Source of the DNA: Chitinophagaceae bacterium UBA1953
GTDB lineage: Bacteria > Bacteroidota > Bacteroidia > Chitinophagales > Chitinophagaceae
Reading direction: 5' to 3'
Length of the DNA: 64,000 nucleotides
Assembly (NCBI GenBank): GCA_002336115.1
Contig: DDEN01000041.1
Location: forward strand, 445,395 to 509,394
The position numbers and the translations under genes are program-made. The notes below the pieces were generated by a model. The model was not told the origin of the DNA, did not search any database, and was given only the letters and a program-made list of their open reading frames with translations. The stretch's first letter is position 1. Every line of letters starts with the position of its first letter. Positions 9,316 through 17,634 of the stretch are shown here, one piece after another.

Positions 9316-11148
9316 TTACTGCTGCTCTTTTGTTTGATAAACCTGCTGATTAATCTGTTTCAGTTTTTCAACAGGCATTTTAATTACTTTGCGGTCGTAT
9401 GTCATCAGTCCGTTTGTTTCCACTTCCACATCGGTTGTTTGTGTATATACGGCAGCAGACAGTCCTTTTCCAATTAATTCAGGAATACGATTAACAAACT
9501 CAGTATATTTTTCCAGCAACTCTGTTTCATTTTTAAAGCTCTGATACCCCCAGTTATTTTTCTGTTGCCATGTATGATTTTCAACCGGCAAACCAAGTCC
9601 GCCAAATTCACCAAGCACCAATATTGTTTTTTTACCAAACAATTCGGGTTGCGGCATTAATGGCTCAGGATAATTATGCAGATCGGTAATATCACCAACA
9701 TCTTCAAAGTTGCCGCCACTTGCTGTGTTTACCAGGCGTGAAGGATCTTTCTGCATTGTCCATTGCACAATTTCCTTTGTTTTAAACTGTCCCCATGCTT
9801 CGTTAAACGGAACCCACACAACAATGGAAGGAAAGTTGTATAAATCCTGCATAATTTCATTCCATTCTGTGCGATAAATTGCTTCCGATTCTGCAGTACG
9901 TTGTTTATCGGTTGCACGACCATAAACACCGGGCCTTGACTCCCACTTATTACCCAAATCGCCACTTGGCATATCCTGCCAAACGATTATTCCCAAAACA
10001 TCGCAATAGTAATACCATCTTGCCGGCTCCACTTTTACATGTTTTCGTATCATGTTAAAGCCCATTGCTTTTGTTTTCTCCACATCAAACTTCAATGCTT
10101 CATCTGTTGGTGCGGTATATAAACCATCAGGCCACCAGCCCTGGTCTAACGGACCGTATTGAAAAACAAACTCATTATTCAGCATCATACGCTGAATTCC
10201 GTTTGCATCTGCTTTCATGGAAATTTTGCGCATGCCGAAATAACTCTTTACTTCATCAATCACTTTTCCTTTGCGTAATAACGTAAATTTCAGGTTGTAT
10301 AAAAACGGCAATGAAGGCGACCATAATTTCGGATCACTAATTGCCAGCACAACTTCATTATTATCTATCGCTGTTTGTTCAGCCACTTTTGTTTCACCAT
10401 CCAATGCAGTGATCAGCAACTGATCGCCGGGCTGCATATTTTCAACAACAGCACTTACATGTACTGCATTATGATCAACATCGGGAGTTTGCTTTGTTGA
10501 AACAATATAAGTAGCTGCAACTGTTTCGGCCCACACTGTTTGCCAGATGCCGGTTACAGGTGTGTACCAGATGCCATGCGGATTTTTTACCTGTTTGCCT
10601 CTTGGCTGCGGACCACCATCCGATGGATCCCATACACGAACAGCAATATCCTGTTTGCTCCCTTTGTTTAATGCAGCAGTGATGTCAAAACAAAAAGGAT
10701 CATATCCTCCCTGGTGACTGCCCACTTCTTTTCCATTTACAAAAACAATGCACTGCCAGTCAACTGCACCAAAATGCAGAATTGTTTTTTTGTTTTTTGC
10801 TGATGTGAGTGATACCGTACGTTTATACCAGAGCACACTGTCTTTTCCAACCGTTTTTCCTACACCAGACAAAGCTGATTCTACTGCAAACGGAACAAGA
10901 ATTTTTCCCTGCGTTTGTACAGGAATCGTTTGTTCGCTCTTTGGCAGAATTGAATAGTCCCAAAGACCGTTGAGATTCGTCCAGTCGGTACGTACAAGTT
11001 GCGGCCTTGGATATTCAGGTAAAGTGTTAGATGGATTTACCTTTTCAGCCCATGGCGTTGCGATTTTGCCCGGAACAATTTTCCATGCTTCCTGCGCATG
11101 TAATACAGTTGCACAAAAAATACAAAGAGAAACAAATGGATATTTCAT
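9316..11148 (-). CDS. GH2 family beta-glycosidase, secreted
   Basis: A 610-residue glycoside hydrolase family 2 enzyme with the usual order: signal peptide (about residues 1-18, ending LHAQ), sugar-binding jelly roll (LNGLWDYSI at 59-67 to about 215), Ig-like sandwich (about 220-310) and TIM barrel (about 315-600). The general acid/base is Glu450 in WVPFNEAWGQ and the nucleophile is Glu514 in VLGEFGGLGLP. It should release terminal beta-linked galactose, glucuronate or mannose in the periplasm; the exact sugar is not evident. It is shorter than LacZ and lacks its C-terminal domain 5, as in many Bacteroidota GH2 proteins. It is upstream of the broken GH43 gene on the same strand and divergent from the GH43 gene at 11291, suggesting a small joint hydrolase locus. 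Confidence 0.92.
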   Translation of the reverse strand: MKYPFVSLCIFCATVLHAQEAWKIVPGKIATPWAEKVNPSNTLPEYPRPQLVRTDWTNLNGLWDYSILPKSEQTIPVQTQGKILVPFAVESALSGVGKTVGKDSVLWYKRTVSLTSAKNKKTILHFGAVDWQCIVFVNGKEVGSHQGGYDPFCFDITAALNKGSKQDIAVRVWDPSDGGPQPRGKQVKNPHGIWYTPVTGIWQTVWAETVAATYIVSTKQTPDVDHNAVHVSAVVENMQPGDQLLITALDGETKVAEQTAIDNNEVVLAISDPKLWSPSLPFLYNLKFTLLRKGKVIDEVKSYFGMRKISMKADANGIQRMMLNNEFVFQYGPLDQGWWPDGLYTAPTDEALKFDVEKTKAMGFNMIRKHVKVEPARWYYYCDVLGIIVWQDMPSGDLGNKWESRPGVYGRATDKQRTAESEAIYRTEWNEIMQDLYNFPSIVVWVPFNEAWGQFKTKEIVQWTMQKDPSRLVNTASGGNFEDVGDITDLHNYPEPLMPQPELFGKKTILVLGEFGGLGLPVENHTWQQKNNWGYQSFKNETELLEKYTEFVNRIPELIGKGLSAAVYTQTTDVEVETNGLMTYDRKVIKMPVEKLKQINQQVYQTKEQQ

Positions 11149-11290
11149 ACAGATGATTTAAACGAAAGGTATTCTGAAATTACATACAAATTACAGTGGA
11201 TTGATAAGCGGCTTCCTTTTTTGCACGGCTGTTCATCGTTTCCTGCTTACATTTACTTTATTCAAACATACTCCCAACAAAGTGTATTCA

Positions 11291-12286
11291 GTGAAAAAAA
11301 TCTCCGCATTCCTTTTTCTACTCATTGCAACTGCAGCAACAGCTCAGCAACTGAAAAAAAATGAAAACATGTCAGGCAATCCTTTGTTCAAAGGCTGGTA
11401 TGCCGATCCGGAAGCAACCATCTTTCAGAAACAATACTGGATTTTTCCAACTTATTCAGCACCGTATAACAAGCAGGTGTTCTTTGATGCATTTTCATCA
11501 CCCGATCTTGTTCACTGGACAAAACACGAACACATACTCGATACTTCATCTGTTAAATGGGCTAAGCGTGCCATCTGGGCACCATCCATTATTCAGAAAA
11601 ACAAACAATACTTTTTATTTTTTGGTGCAAACGATATTCAGAACAACAACGAATACGGAGGCATTGGTGTGGCAGTTGCAAATAAACCACAGGGACCATA
11701 CAAAGATTATCTGGGCAAACCATTGATTGGTGAATTTCACAACGGTGCACAACCAATTGATCAGTTTGTGTTTCATGATAAAGATGGAAAATATTATCTC
11801 ATTTATGGTGGCTGGCACCATTGCAATATTGTGCGTTTGAAAAATGATTTCACCGGTTTAATTCCATTCAACGACACATTAACGTATAAAGAAATTACAC
11901 CCGAAGGTTATGTAGAAGGACCATTCATGTTTATCCGCAATGGCAAATATTATTTTATGTGGTCGGAAGGTGGGTGGACAGGACCTGATTACTGCGTGGC
12001 GTATGCCATTGGCGATTCACCTTTTGGACCGTTTAAACGTGTAGGAAAAATTCTGCAGCAGGATCCCGCCATTGCAACAGGTGCAGGGCATCATTCAGTC
12101 ATCAACATTCCCGGCACTGATGAATGGTATATTATTTACCACCGCCGCCACTTAACTGAAAAAGATGGTAACTCAAGAGAAACCTGCATTGAGTATTTAT
12201 TCTTTGATGAAAATGGATTGATTAAACCGGTTAAGATTACAAATGAAGGTGTGAAGATGAGAGTAATTGAAAAAGGGAATAAATAA
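11291..12286 (+). CDS. GH43 family glycosidase, secreted
   Basis: A five-bladed beta-propeller glycosidase. The three catalytic acids are in place: Asp39 (GWYADPEA, base), Asp157 (QPIDQFVF, pKa modulator) and Glu209 (GYVEGPFMF, acid), numbered from the GTG at 11291. I chose this GTG because it gives a clean signal peptide (MKKISAFLFLLIATAATAQQ). The open frame reaches back to a TTG at 11201, but that adds an unlikely leader. The substrate is probably an alpha-arabinoside or beta-xyloside. Internal blocks WAPSIIQKNKQYFLFFGAN and SVINIPGTDEWYIIYHRR match the arabinofuranosidase/xylosidase-type GH43 proteins. It is transcribed divergently from the GH2 gene, with about 140 bp between. Confidence 0.9.
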   Translation: MKKISAFLFLLIATAATAQQLKKNENMSGNPLFKGWYADPEATIFQKQYWIFPTYSAPYNKQVFFDAFSSPDLVHWTKHEHILDTSSVKWAKRAIWAPSIIQKNKQYFLFFGANDIQNNNEYGGIGVAVANKPQGPYKDYLGKPLIGEFHNGAQPIDQFVFHDKDGKYYLIYGGWHHCNIVRLKNDFTGLIPFNDTLTYKEITPEGYVEGPFMFIRNGKYYFMWSEGGWTGPDYCVAYAIGDSPFGPFKRVGKILQQDPAIATGAGHHSVINIPGTDEWYIIYHRRHLTEKDGNSRETCIEYLFFDENGLIKPVKITNEGVKMRVIEKGNK

Positions 12287-12922
12287 TGTAGCAGAAGCCA
12301 TTGCTGCTATTAAGCTTTGGTTGCGTCGCACTCTTGTACGCACAAAGCAATATTCAACAAGATTTTTTTTGCCTTTGTGCTTTTCCTTCAGCTAATTTTC
12401 TTCCAAAAGTCAAATAAGCAACCAAAAGTCGCCTTCGTTGTGTGTCCACACCAACGGACACCTTCATACGGCTATTGAATACTTACAGATGAAATCAAAC
12501 ATCAAGTGAATTTTTATTTCGGCTTCCTGTGTCCCGGTTTTTGGCACTCGAAAAGAAATGTAAAAAAACTTTCGCAACTGACTCTTCCCAACGAAAATGC
12601 CAGGCAAAGCATCAGACAGAATACTATTCAGGATTTGAATATTCACCATACTTTTTTCTACCCTTTTTTAGGGATACCAGGTTTGGAACAGATGAGCAAA
12701 ATTTGCAGAAAATACAGAAAGAGAAAAAAAATGATTTAAAAGTAATCACTGATTAAATGAAGTAAATATTTTTTAAACTCTCAAAACGGATTTACTATAT
12801 GAAATATTCGTCAAATAAAATTACAATTGACCAGTTAAAATGCTTTCATTACACAGATAGATGAAATGCCAGAAAAAAATTTTATTTTGAAACAAACGGA
12901 ACAATAACTACCCAAAAACAAT
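12287..12922. other. 636-bp intergenic region with two stem-loops
   Basis: No gene is convincing here; the short open frames at 12506-12756 have no signal, no family resemblance and low-complexity composition. Structures are a strong hairpin at 12314-12348 (listed separately) and a weaker 6-bp stem at 12442-12461 (GTGTCC, 8-base loop, GGACAC). The last 200 bp before the next gene are very AT-rich and would hold its promoter. Confidence 0.6.
12314..12348 (+). terminator. Hairpin after GH43, terminator-like
   Basis: An outer stem GCTTTG/CAAAGC and an inner stem TGCGT/ACGCA, separated on one side by two bases, give about 11 base pairs. A run of eight T follows at about 12362-12369, some 14 bases downstream. 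The gap to the T run is longer than in a textbook intrinsic terminator, so this is a probable rather than certain terminator for the GH43 gene ending at 12286. Confidence 0.5.
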
Positions 12923-14848
12923 ATGAGAAATATTTTTCCTGCAACCCTTGTTTTTATTTTTCATTTTACAACATTGCAAGCGCAATTAACACCTGAGCAA
13001 CGTATTCAGGATAGTGTTATTGGGTGGTGGAATAATAATCAATTTGATCGCTTTGTAAAACCTTCCAACGAACCCGAAAAGAAAAAAAGAATACAGGTTT
13101 GTGACAGTATTGTAAGCTGGGTAAAGAAAAGCTACACTCCTGTTGCCGGGCTTGGAACTTTTACAAGACAAATAAAAAGCAGTGTTTATGGATCGCTGTT
13201 TGAAGTATGGAATGTTAGTTATGAAAAAATGTGGACTGATGAAAAAGGCCGGTTTAAACCTGTTTCAGAGGAAAACACACTATTTACAGTTTATGCTAAC
13301 GCTGTTCCGGGCGCAGAGTCTGTAAGTTTTATTAACGACAGCATACATTATTATTTCACATGGCCTGCTGATGGCTTTATTGATGAGAATGTAAAAAATG
13401 ACAACTGCGGAAACGATGTAAGAAAAAACAAAAACACAAACCGTTTCTTAACCAAAGTAAACTACAATCAAAACATCGTTATACTTGCACCGGGTAATCA
13501 ATTACCTTTTCAACGTGTTACTTACCAGGAATATCTCGATCGTGCAGATATGATGATGGAAACAAATCTGCTAAAGGAAAAACAACGCATAAAAGAACAA
13601 TGGAGTAATACCGAACAACAACAACAAATTTTTGAAAGCAAAAAAGAAGAGTTTGAAAAATACAAATCGTACATAAGCGGCCTCCGGAAAAAATACAGTA
13701 ATGTTTTAAAACAACCCGCTGTTTTGCATGATGCCCAGTTAACTATTATAGGCCAGTTCTCGGGACACACAGATCCTTTTCAACTTTCTGCTTCAGAAAA
13801 ACAAAACGAACAGTTTCACTATCTGTATAAGGTTCCCGATGCTTTGCAGGTTCAATCAAAAACAGCTTCGCCGCTATGGATTGCCTTTTCATTTCCGTAC
13901 GCATCTCCGGAAAGCGGAAACAAACTCTTTGAAATGTGCAAAGCATTAACAGAAAATATTAACTACGATTTTATTTATAATTATTTCTTCAATTTTGAAA
14001 AAGTAAAAGGACAAAAATACAGTCCTTCCAACCAAGACAAACTGGAAGCTCGGCTAAGTGTTTACAGGAACAAATATAAAATCAACAGTTCCACTCCTGA
14101 AACAATTGCTACTGTACAAAAGCCGGGAGGTTTTTATTTCCATGACGATTTCAGTAATGCAAACATGGGGACATTACCTTTAAACTGGTATTATTATAAA
14201 GCTGGAACAACGGGTTTCTCCATAACTAAATTAAACGGACTTAATGGAAACTGGATGAAATTAGGTTATGGTCGTATGATTACGCCTGACCTGTTAAAAT
14301 ATCCTTTGCCGGCAGATTTCACCCTGGAATTTGATATTGCAACCGACAAAAGTTTTGAAGACCCATATGGCGACGGTGGGGCGGTTGCAGTAATACTGAA
14401 CACGAATAAAAAACGGGCAGATGGAACAATGCTTGAAGGCACAAAAAACGAAACAGTTCTGACCTTAAAATTTAAAGCAGGCCGTGAACAGGATTTTAAC
14501 AACAATAATTATCGTGGCGAATTATTTGCAAGGATTAATTCCACAACAAAAAGAAATGTTGAATATTACGATGAAGGACTCAAATTCACAACAGAACTGA
14601 AGGAGTTTAACGACATAAACAACATGATTCATGTAGCAATAAAAATTAAATCGGGAATTGTTTCGGTGTTTATAAATAATAAACTGAAAGCAACATCCAG
14701 GGAATTTAAACTGATGCACAACGGAGCATGTATCGATTGCGGCATTCCGGTTGATATACAGTTTAACAGTTTGTTTTTTAATAATACCACGCAGAATGCA
14801 AAAGATATTGGTATTTATATCAGCAACATTACAATCAAAAAAGATTAA
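12923..14848 (+). CDS. Secreted protein with C-terminal LamG-like domain
   Basis: A 641-residue protein of unknown function. It has a signal peptide (ending TTLQAQ near residue 20). The region to about residue 390 is unrecognised and includes a Gln/Lys/Glu-rich helical stretch (about 205-250, likely coiled coil). A jelly-roll domain follows from about residue 405: FHDDFSNANMGTLPLNWYY, then DFTLEFDIATDKSF, a Gly/Asp loop and ISNITIKK at the end. This layout resembles the concanavalin/LamG-like domain of Bacteroidota OmpA-linked and surface proteins. It precedes the next gene by only 12 bp, so the two secreted proteins are likely an operon. No catalytic residues can be proposed. Confidence 0.75.
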   Translation: MRNIFPATLVFIFHFTTLQAQLTPEQRIQDSVIGWWNNNQFDRFVKPSNEPEKKKRIQVCDSIVSWVKKSYTPVAGLGTFTRQIKSSVYGSLFEVWNVSYEKMWTDEKGRFKPVSEENTLFTVYANAVPGAESVSFINDSIHYYFTWPADGFIDENVKNDNCGNDVRKNKNTNRFLTKVNYNQNIVILAPGNQLPFQRVTYQEYLDRADMMMETNLLKEKQRIKEQWSNTEQQQQIFESKKEEFEKYKSYISGLRKKYSNVLKQPAVLHDAQLTIIGQFSGHTDPFQLSASEKQNEQFHYLYKVPDALQVQSKTASPLWIAFSFPYASPESGNKLFEMCKALTENINYDFIYNYFFNFEKVKGQKYSPSNQDKLEARLSVYRNKYKINSSTPETIATVQKPGGFYFHDDFSNANMGTLPLNWYYYKAGTTGFSITKLNGLNGNWMKLGYGRMITPDLLKYPLPADFTLEFDIATDKSFEDPYGDGGAVAVILNTNKKRADGTMLEGTKNETVLTLKFKAGREQDFNNNNYRGELFARINSTTKRNVEYYDEGLKFTTELKEFNDINNMIHVAIKIKSGIVSVFINNKLKATSREFKLMHNGACIDCGIPVDIQFNSLFFNNTTQNAKDIGIYISNITIKKD

Positions 14849-14860
14849 AAAGTATAACGC

Positions 14861-16252
14861 ATGTTTTTAAAACTGAAAGCAATTACCTTACTGTTATTAA
14901 TTTCATTTGTTGCAAATGCACAACGGGCAGAGTATGATCTTGTTAAATACACAATCCCTGAAGGATTTACCATTTCAGATTCTGATTCGGGCATGCGGGA
15001 ACTGGTAAAAATTGATAACAAGAATAAAACATGGTGCAAAATAGTTATTTACAAAAGCATTGAATCCCGTGGAGATGTAAATACAGATTTTACAACCGAT
15101 TGGAAAGATTTCGCCTCAACTCCTTTACAAGCCTATGCACTTAAAGAAAATGAAATCACAGAAGGCGGAGGATGGAAATTTAAAGCAGGTGGAGGAAAGT
15201 TTAAATTTAATAAACAGGAATGTACTGTTTTACTCACAAGTATTACCGGTTACAAAACATGTATTGCAATACTTGCCACCACTAATAACAGCAGTTATTC
15301 TAAATCGATACAGGATTTTATTGCATCCTTTGATTTAAAAACGCCCGATTTACCCGCAACAAATAACAACATGCCAACTAACCCGGAAGAAAAAAATTCA
15401 ACACAAAACAATTCAACTTCTGGCAACACTACTACAACTTCAAATGGATATAAGTTCAATAATACTAAATGGGATGACGGATGGACGAGCTATATTAAAG
15501 AAAACTGGGTTGAAGTAAGTAAACCGGGAATCCAGGTTTTACTGTACTATCAATCGCCGGAAGATGTAAAAACCGGATGGAATACTTTAATTCCTCAGCG
15601 CTATGCAATACAAGGAAATGTAATGTCTGATTATGGTTCACCAACGTACGGAGGTATGGCATATGCCATTACAGGAGCAAATGCAAAAGAAAAGAGCTCA
15701 GGTGCTCAGGTATATGTTGCCTTATTTAAAGGTCCGGGCAGTAACGCACTAATTGAAATTAAAGCAGACAATTTTGAGTTGTTTAAAAAAGAATTTGCTA
15801 CGGTCATCGCTGAAAAATCGCCTTGGGATGCTTCACAGGTTAAAACAACTATTTACTGGAACAAAATAAATGACATGTATGGCCGGAATAAATTTGCTGT
15901 TGGAACAAACGATCTCGCAGGCACCTGGTTTTATAAAGACATTGTTCAACTGGGCAATAGCAGCAATACATCGGCTGCAGCAAATAATATGATCACTATC
16001 ATCACTCATGAATTCAAATTCTTACCAGGCAATCAATATCAATACAAAGAAGGGAATGGCACCGGAACTGACACCAGGACTGAAAACATAAAGCTTATCT
16101 ATTCAACCAACAGCGGAAAATATTCAGTAACTGACTGGCAATTATCAATTAATAATTCAGCATTCAGCAGTTATTTCCAGGCAATAAAAAACAACAGAAT
16201 TCTTATTATAACCGGCTTTAACGGACGCAATTTATTTTTGCTGAAGAAATAA
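14861..16252 (+). CDS. Secreted protein of unknown function, two-part
   Basis: A 463-residue exported protein with a clear signal peptide (LLLLISFVANAQ, cut near residue 21). The N-terminal module (about 25-165) and a middle module (about 200-330) both look like compact beta-rich domains with a Gly-rich turn. They are joined by a low-complexity Asn/Thr/Ser linker at about 170-195. The C-terminal 120 residues (from DLAGTWFYKDIV) have a GTW start and a closing FNGRNLFLLKK strand, reminiscent of a lipocalin-like barrel, but this is weak. It is 12 bp downstream of the LamG-type secreted protein and probably co-transcribed with it. I do not recognise the family. Confidence 0.72.
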   Translation: MFLKLKAITLLLLISFVANAQRAEYDLVKYTIPEGFTISDSDSGMRELVKIDNKNKTWCKIVIYKSIESRGDVNTDFTTDWKDFASTPLQAYALKENEITEGGGWKFKAGGGKFKFNKQECTVLLTSITGYKTCIAILATTNNSSYSKSIQDFIASFDLKTPDLPATNNNMPTNPEEKNSTQNNSTSGNTTTTSNGYKFNNTKWDDGWTSYIKENWVEVSKPGIQVLLYYQSPEDVKTGWNTLIPQRYAIQGNVMSDYGSPTYGGMAYAITGANAKEKSSGAQVYVALFKGPGSNALIEIKADNFELFKKEFATVIAEKSPWDASQVKTTIYWNKINDMYGRNKFAVGTNDLAGTWFYKDIVQLGNSSNTSAAANNMITIITHEFKFLPGNQYQYKEGNGTGTDTRTENIKLIYSTNSGKYSVTDWQLSINNSAFSSYFQAIKNNRILIITGFNGRNLFLLKK

Positions 16253-16638
16253 ATTTTCTGTAGTAGTGTATCATTTATTATTAAAAAACCGATAATAATG
16301 ATCAATAATGCAGTCCATTTATCCGTCAAGCATTTTTCTATACAAAACCTTAAAAAACATTTTTCATTAATTTTTTAATGTTGATTGCTTTTACAGGAGT
16401 GAATGCTCAGAAATACAATCCAATGCATTGAAATACCTGTTCAGATTGGATAATATTTTCAACTTTAAAAGTTACTCCAAGTCTCTGCTTATTGATAAAA
16501 AAAACATTTTGATTCGTAGCTTTCGTTAGCTGATACATTTGTCAATTGGATGCAGACCGGTTATTCCCCCAAAAGGGGGCTGGTGATATTAAAAACACCA
16601 TCCCCCGATTAATATTGTAATCTTCTTTTTTTATTCAC
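16253..16638. other. 386-bp non-coding region with small hairpins
   Basis: An orphan signal-peptide-like reading (16378-16431, MLIAFTGVNAQ then a quick stop) looks like the decayed start of a lost exported protein. Perfect stems are CCCCC-AAAA-GGGGG at 16566-16579 and TGGTG/CACCA at 16581-16600. These lie downstream of both flanking convergent genes and could end transcription from either side. Confidence 0.55.
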
Positions 16639-16899
16639 TTAAACACCGCTCCCTTTGCCTTTAAATATCAGGTTCAGTAAAAACAAAATAACAATTGCAC
16701 CAACTGCTCCTGTAAGAATAGCCCCAACCACTCCTGATCCCAGTGAAATATGCAGTTTTCCAAGAAGCCAGTAACCAACAACACTTCCAATAATACCTAT
16801 AACTATATTACCCAATAATCCCATACCACTTCCTTTGAAAATAACACTGCCAAGCCAGCCGGCTGCGCCGCCAATCAGTAAAATTGCTAAAAGTTCCAT
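16639..16899 (-). CDS. GlsB/YeaQ/YmgE-type membrane protein
   Basis: An 86-residue, three-helix membrane protein of the transglycosylase-associated family. The Gly-rich helices and the signature GWLGSVIFKGSGMGLLGNIV, followed by IGIIGSVVGYWLLGKL and GAILTGAVGAIVILFLL, are diagnostic. The open frame reaches 16947, but the family begins at MELLAILLIGG, so I use the ATG at 16899. Members are small stress-associated inner-membrane proteins of unclear biochemical function. It is monocistronic and convergent with the secreted gene at 14861-16252. Confidence 0.88.
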   Translation of the reverse strand: MELLAILLIGGAAGWLGSVIFKGSGMGLLGNIVIGIIGSVVGYWLLGKLHISLGSGVVGAILTGAVGAIVILFLLNLIFKGKGSGV

Positions 16900-17101
16900 A
16901 GTAATGTTTTTTGTGATTAATAATATTGTCTGCACTACACTTTGCAACTACTGTACCAGTATTTATTTTAAGCAATAAAAAGATCAGAATCGGGTTGTGT
17001 ACAATTATTTTAAAATTGTATTTACAGTAAGATACAATGTGATATAACTCATAATTGTGCAACTATAATATGTTTACTTTGCTATTATAAAATTTAAGAT
17101 T

Positions 17102-17560
17102 ATGAAAAAACCAATTGCTGATTTGGTTTTTGTATCAGGACAGTTTGTGCTATTTGTATTGTATATATTTGAATTATTGCCCAAGCTTAAACTTCCTTTT
17201 TTTGTATCTGTTACCGGGTTATTTATTTCGATTGCCGGATTTGCAGTATCGCTTCTGTCTGTTCTGAAACTCGATCAGAATCTTACCGTATATCCAACAC
17301 CTAAAATCGATTCAGAATTAATCACCACAGGTTTATATAAATACGTACGGCATCCTATTTATGCAGGCATTCTCTTTTTTGCATTTGGGTTTGCACTTTT
17401 CTGGTCATCCGGATTTAAGTTATTAATCAGTATTATTCTGCTGATCTGGTTTTGGTTTAAATCGGTTTATGAAGAAAAGAAATTATCAGAGAAGTACAGC
17501 AATTACAAACAATATCAACACAACACCGGCCGGTTTTTCCCAAAAATTTTCAAACGCTAA
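17102..17560 (+). CDS. ICMT/PEMT-family membrane methyltransferase-like protein
   Basis: A 152-residue membrane protein with four or five helices and the family signature near the C-terminus: GLYKYVRHPIYAGILFF, then an aromatic/Trp helix, then EEKKLSEKYSNYKQY. The RHPxY motif and the following Glu are the SAM- and substrate-binding residues of isoprenylcysteine carboxyl and phospholipid methyltransferases. In bacteria, such proteins methylate unidentified lipids or small molecules. It is flanked on both sides by convergent or independent genes and has no visible partner, so the substrate is open. Confidence 0.85.
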   Translation: MKKPIADLVFVSGQFVLFVLYIFELLPKLKLPFFVSVTGLFISIAGFAVSLLSVLKLDQNLTVYPTPKIDSELITTGLYKYVRHPIYAGILFFAFGFALFWSSGFKLLISIILLIWFWFKSVYEEKKLSEKYSNYKQYQHNTGRFFPKIFKR

Positions 17561-17594
17561 CTGGCAATAACAACAGCACTACCTGCTTCTGTAA

Positions 17595-17630
17595 TAAAGC
17601 ATTTAAGAATTGCCTGTGTATGATGCTTTA
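17595..17630. terminator. Weak bidirectional terminator candidate
   Basis: An 8-bp inverted repeat (TAAAGCAT at 17595-17602 and ATGCTTTA at 17623-17630) with a 20-base loop lies between the convergent methyltransferase and hybrid kinase genes. There is no strong T run, so this is a low-confidence terminator. Confidence 0.35.
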
Positions 17631-17634
17631 AATA

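Noticed and set aside
12442..12461. Six-bp stem (GTGTCC/GGACAC) as a terminator or regulatory RNA
   Set aside because: Too short and weak to claim, with no T run and no conserved context.
12506..12756. Short plus-strand open frames between the GH43 and LamG-type genes
   Set aside because: No start context, no family resemblance and biased low-complexity composition; they look like chance frames.
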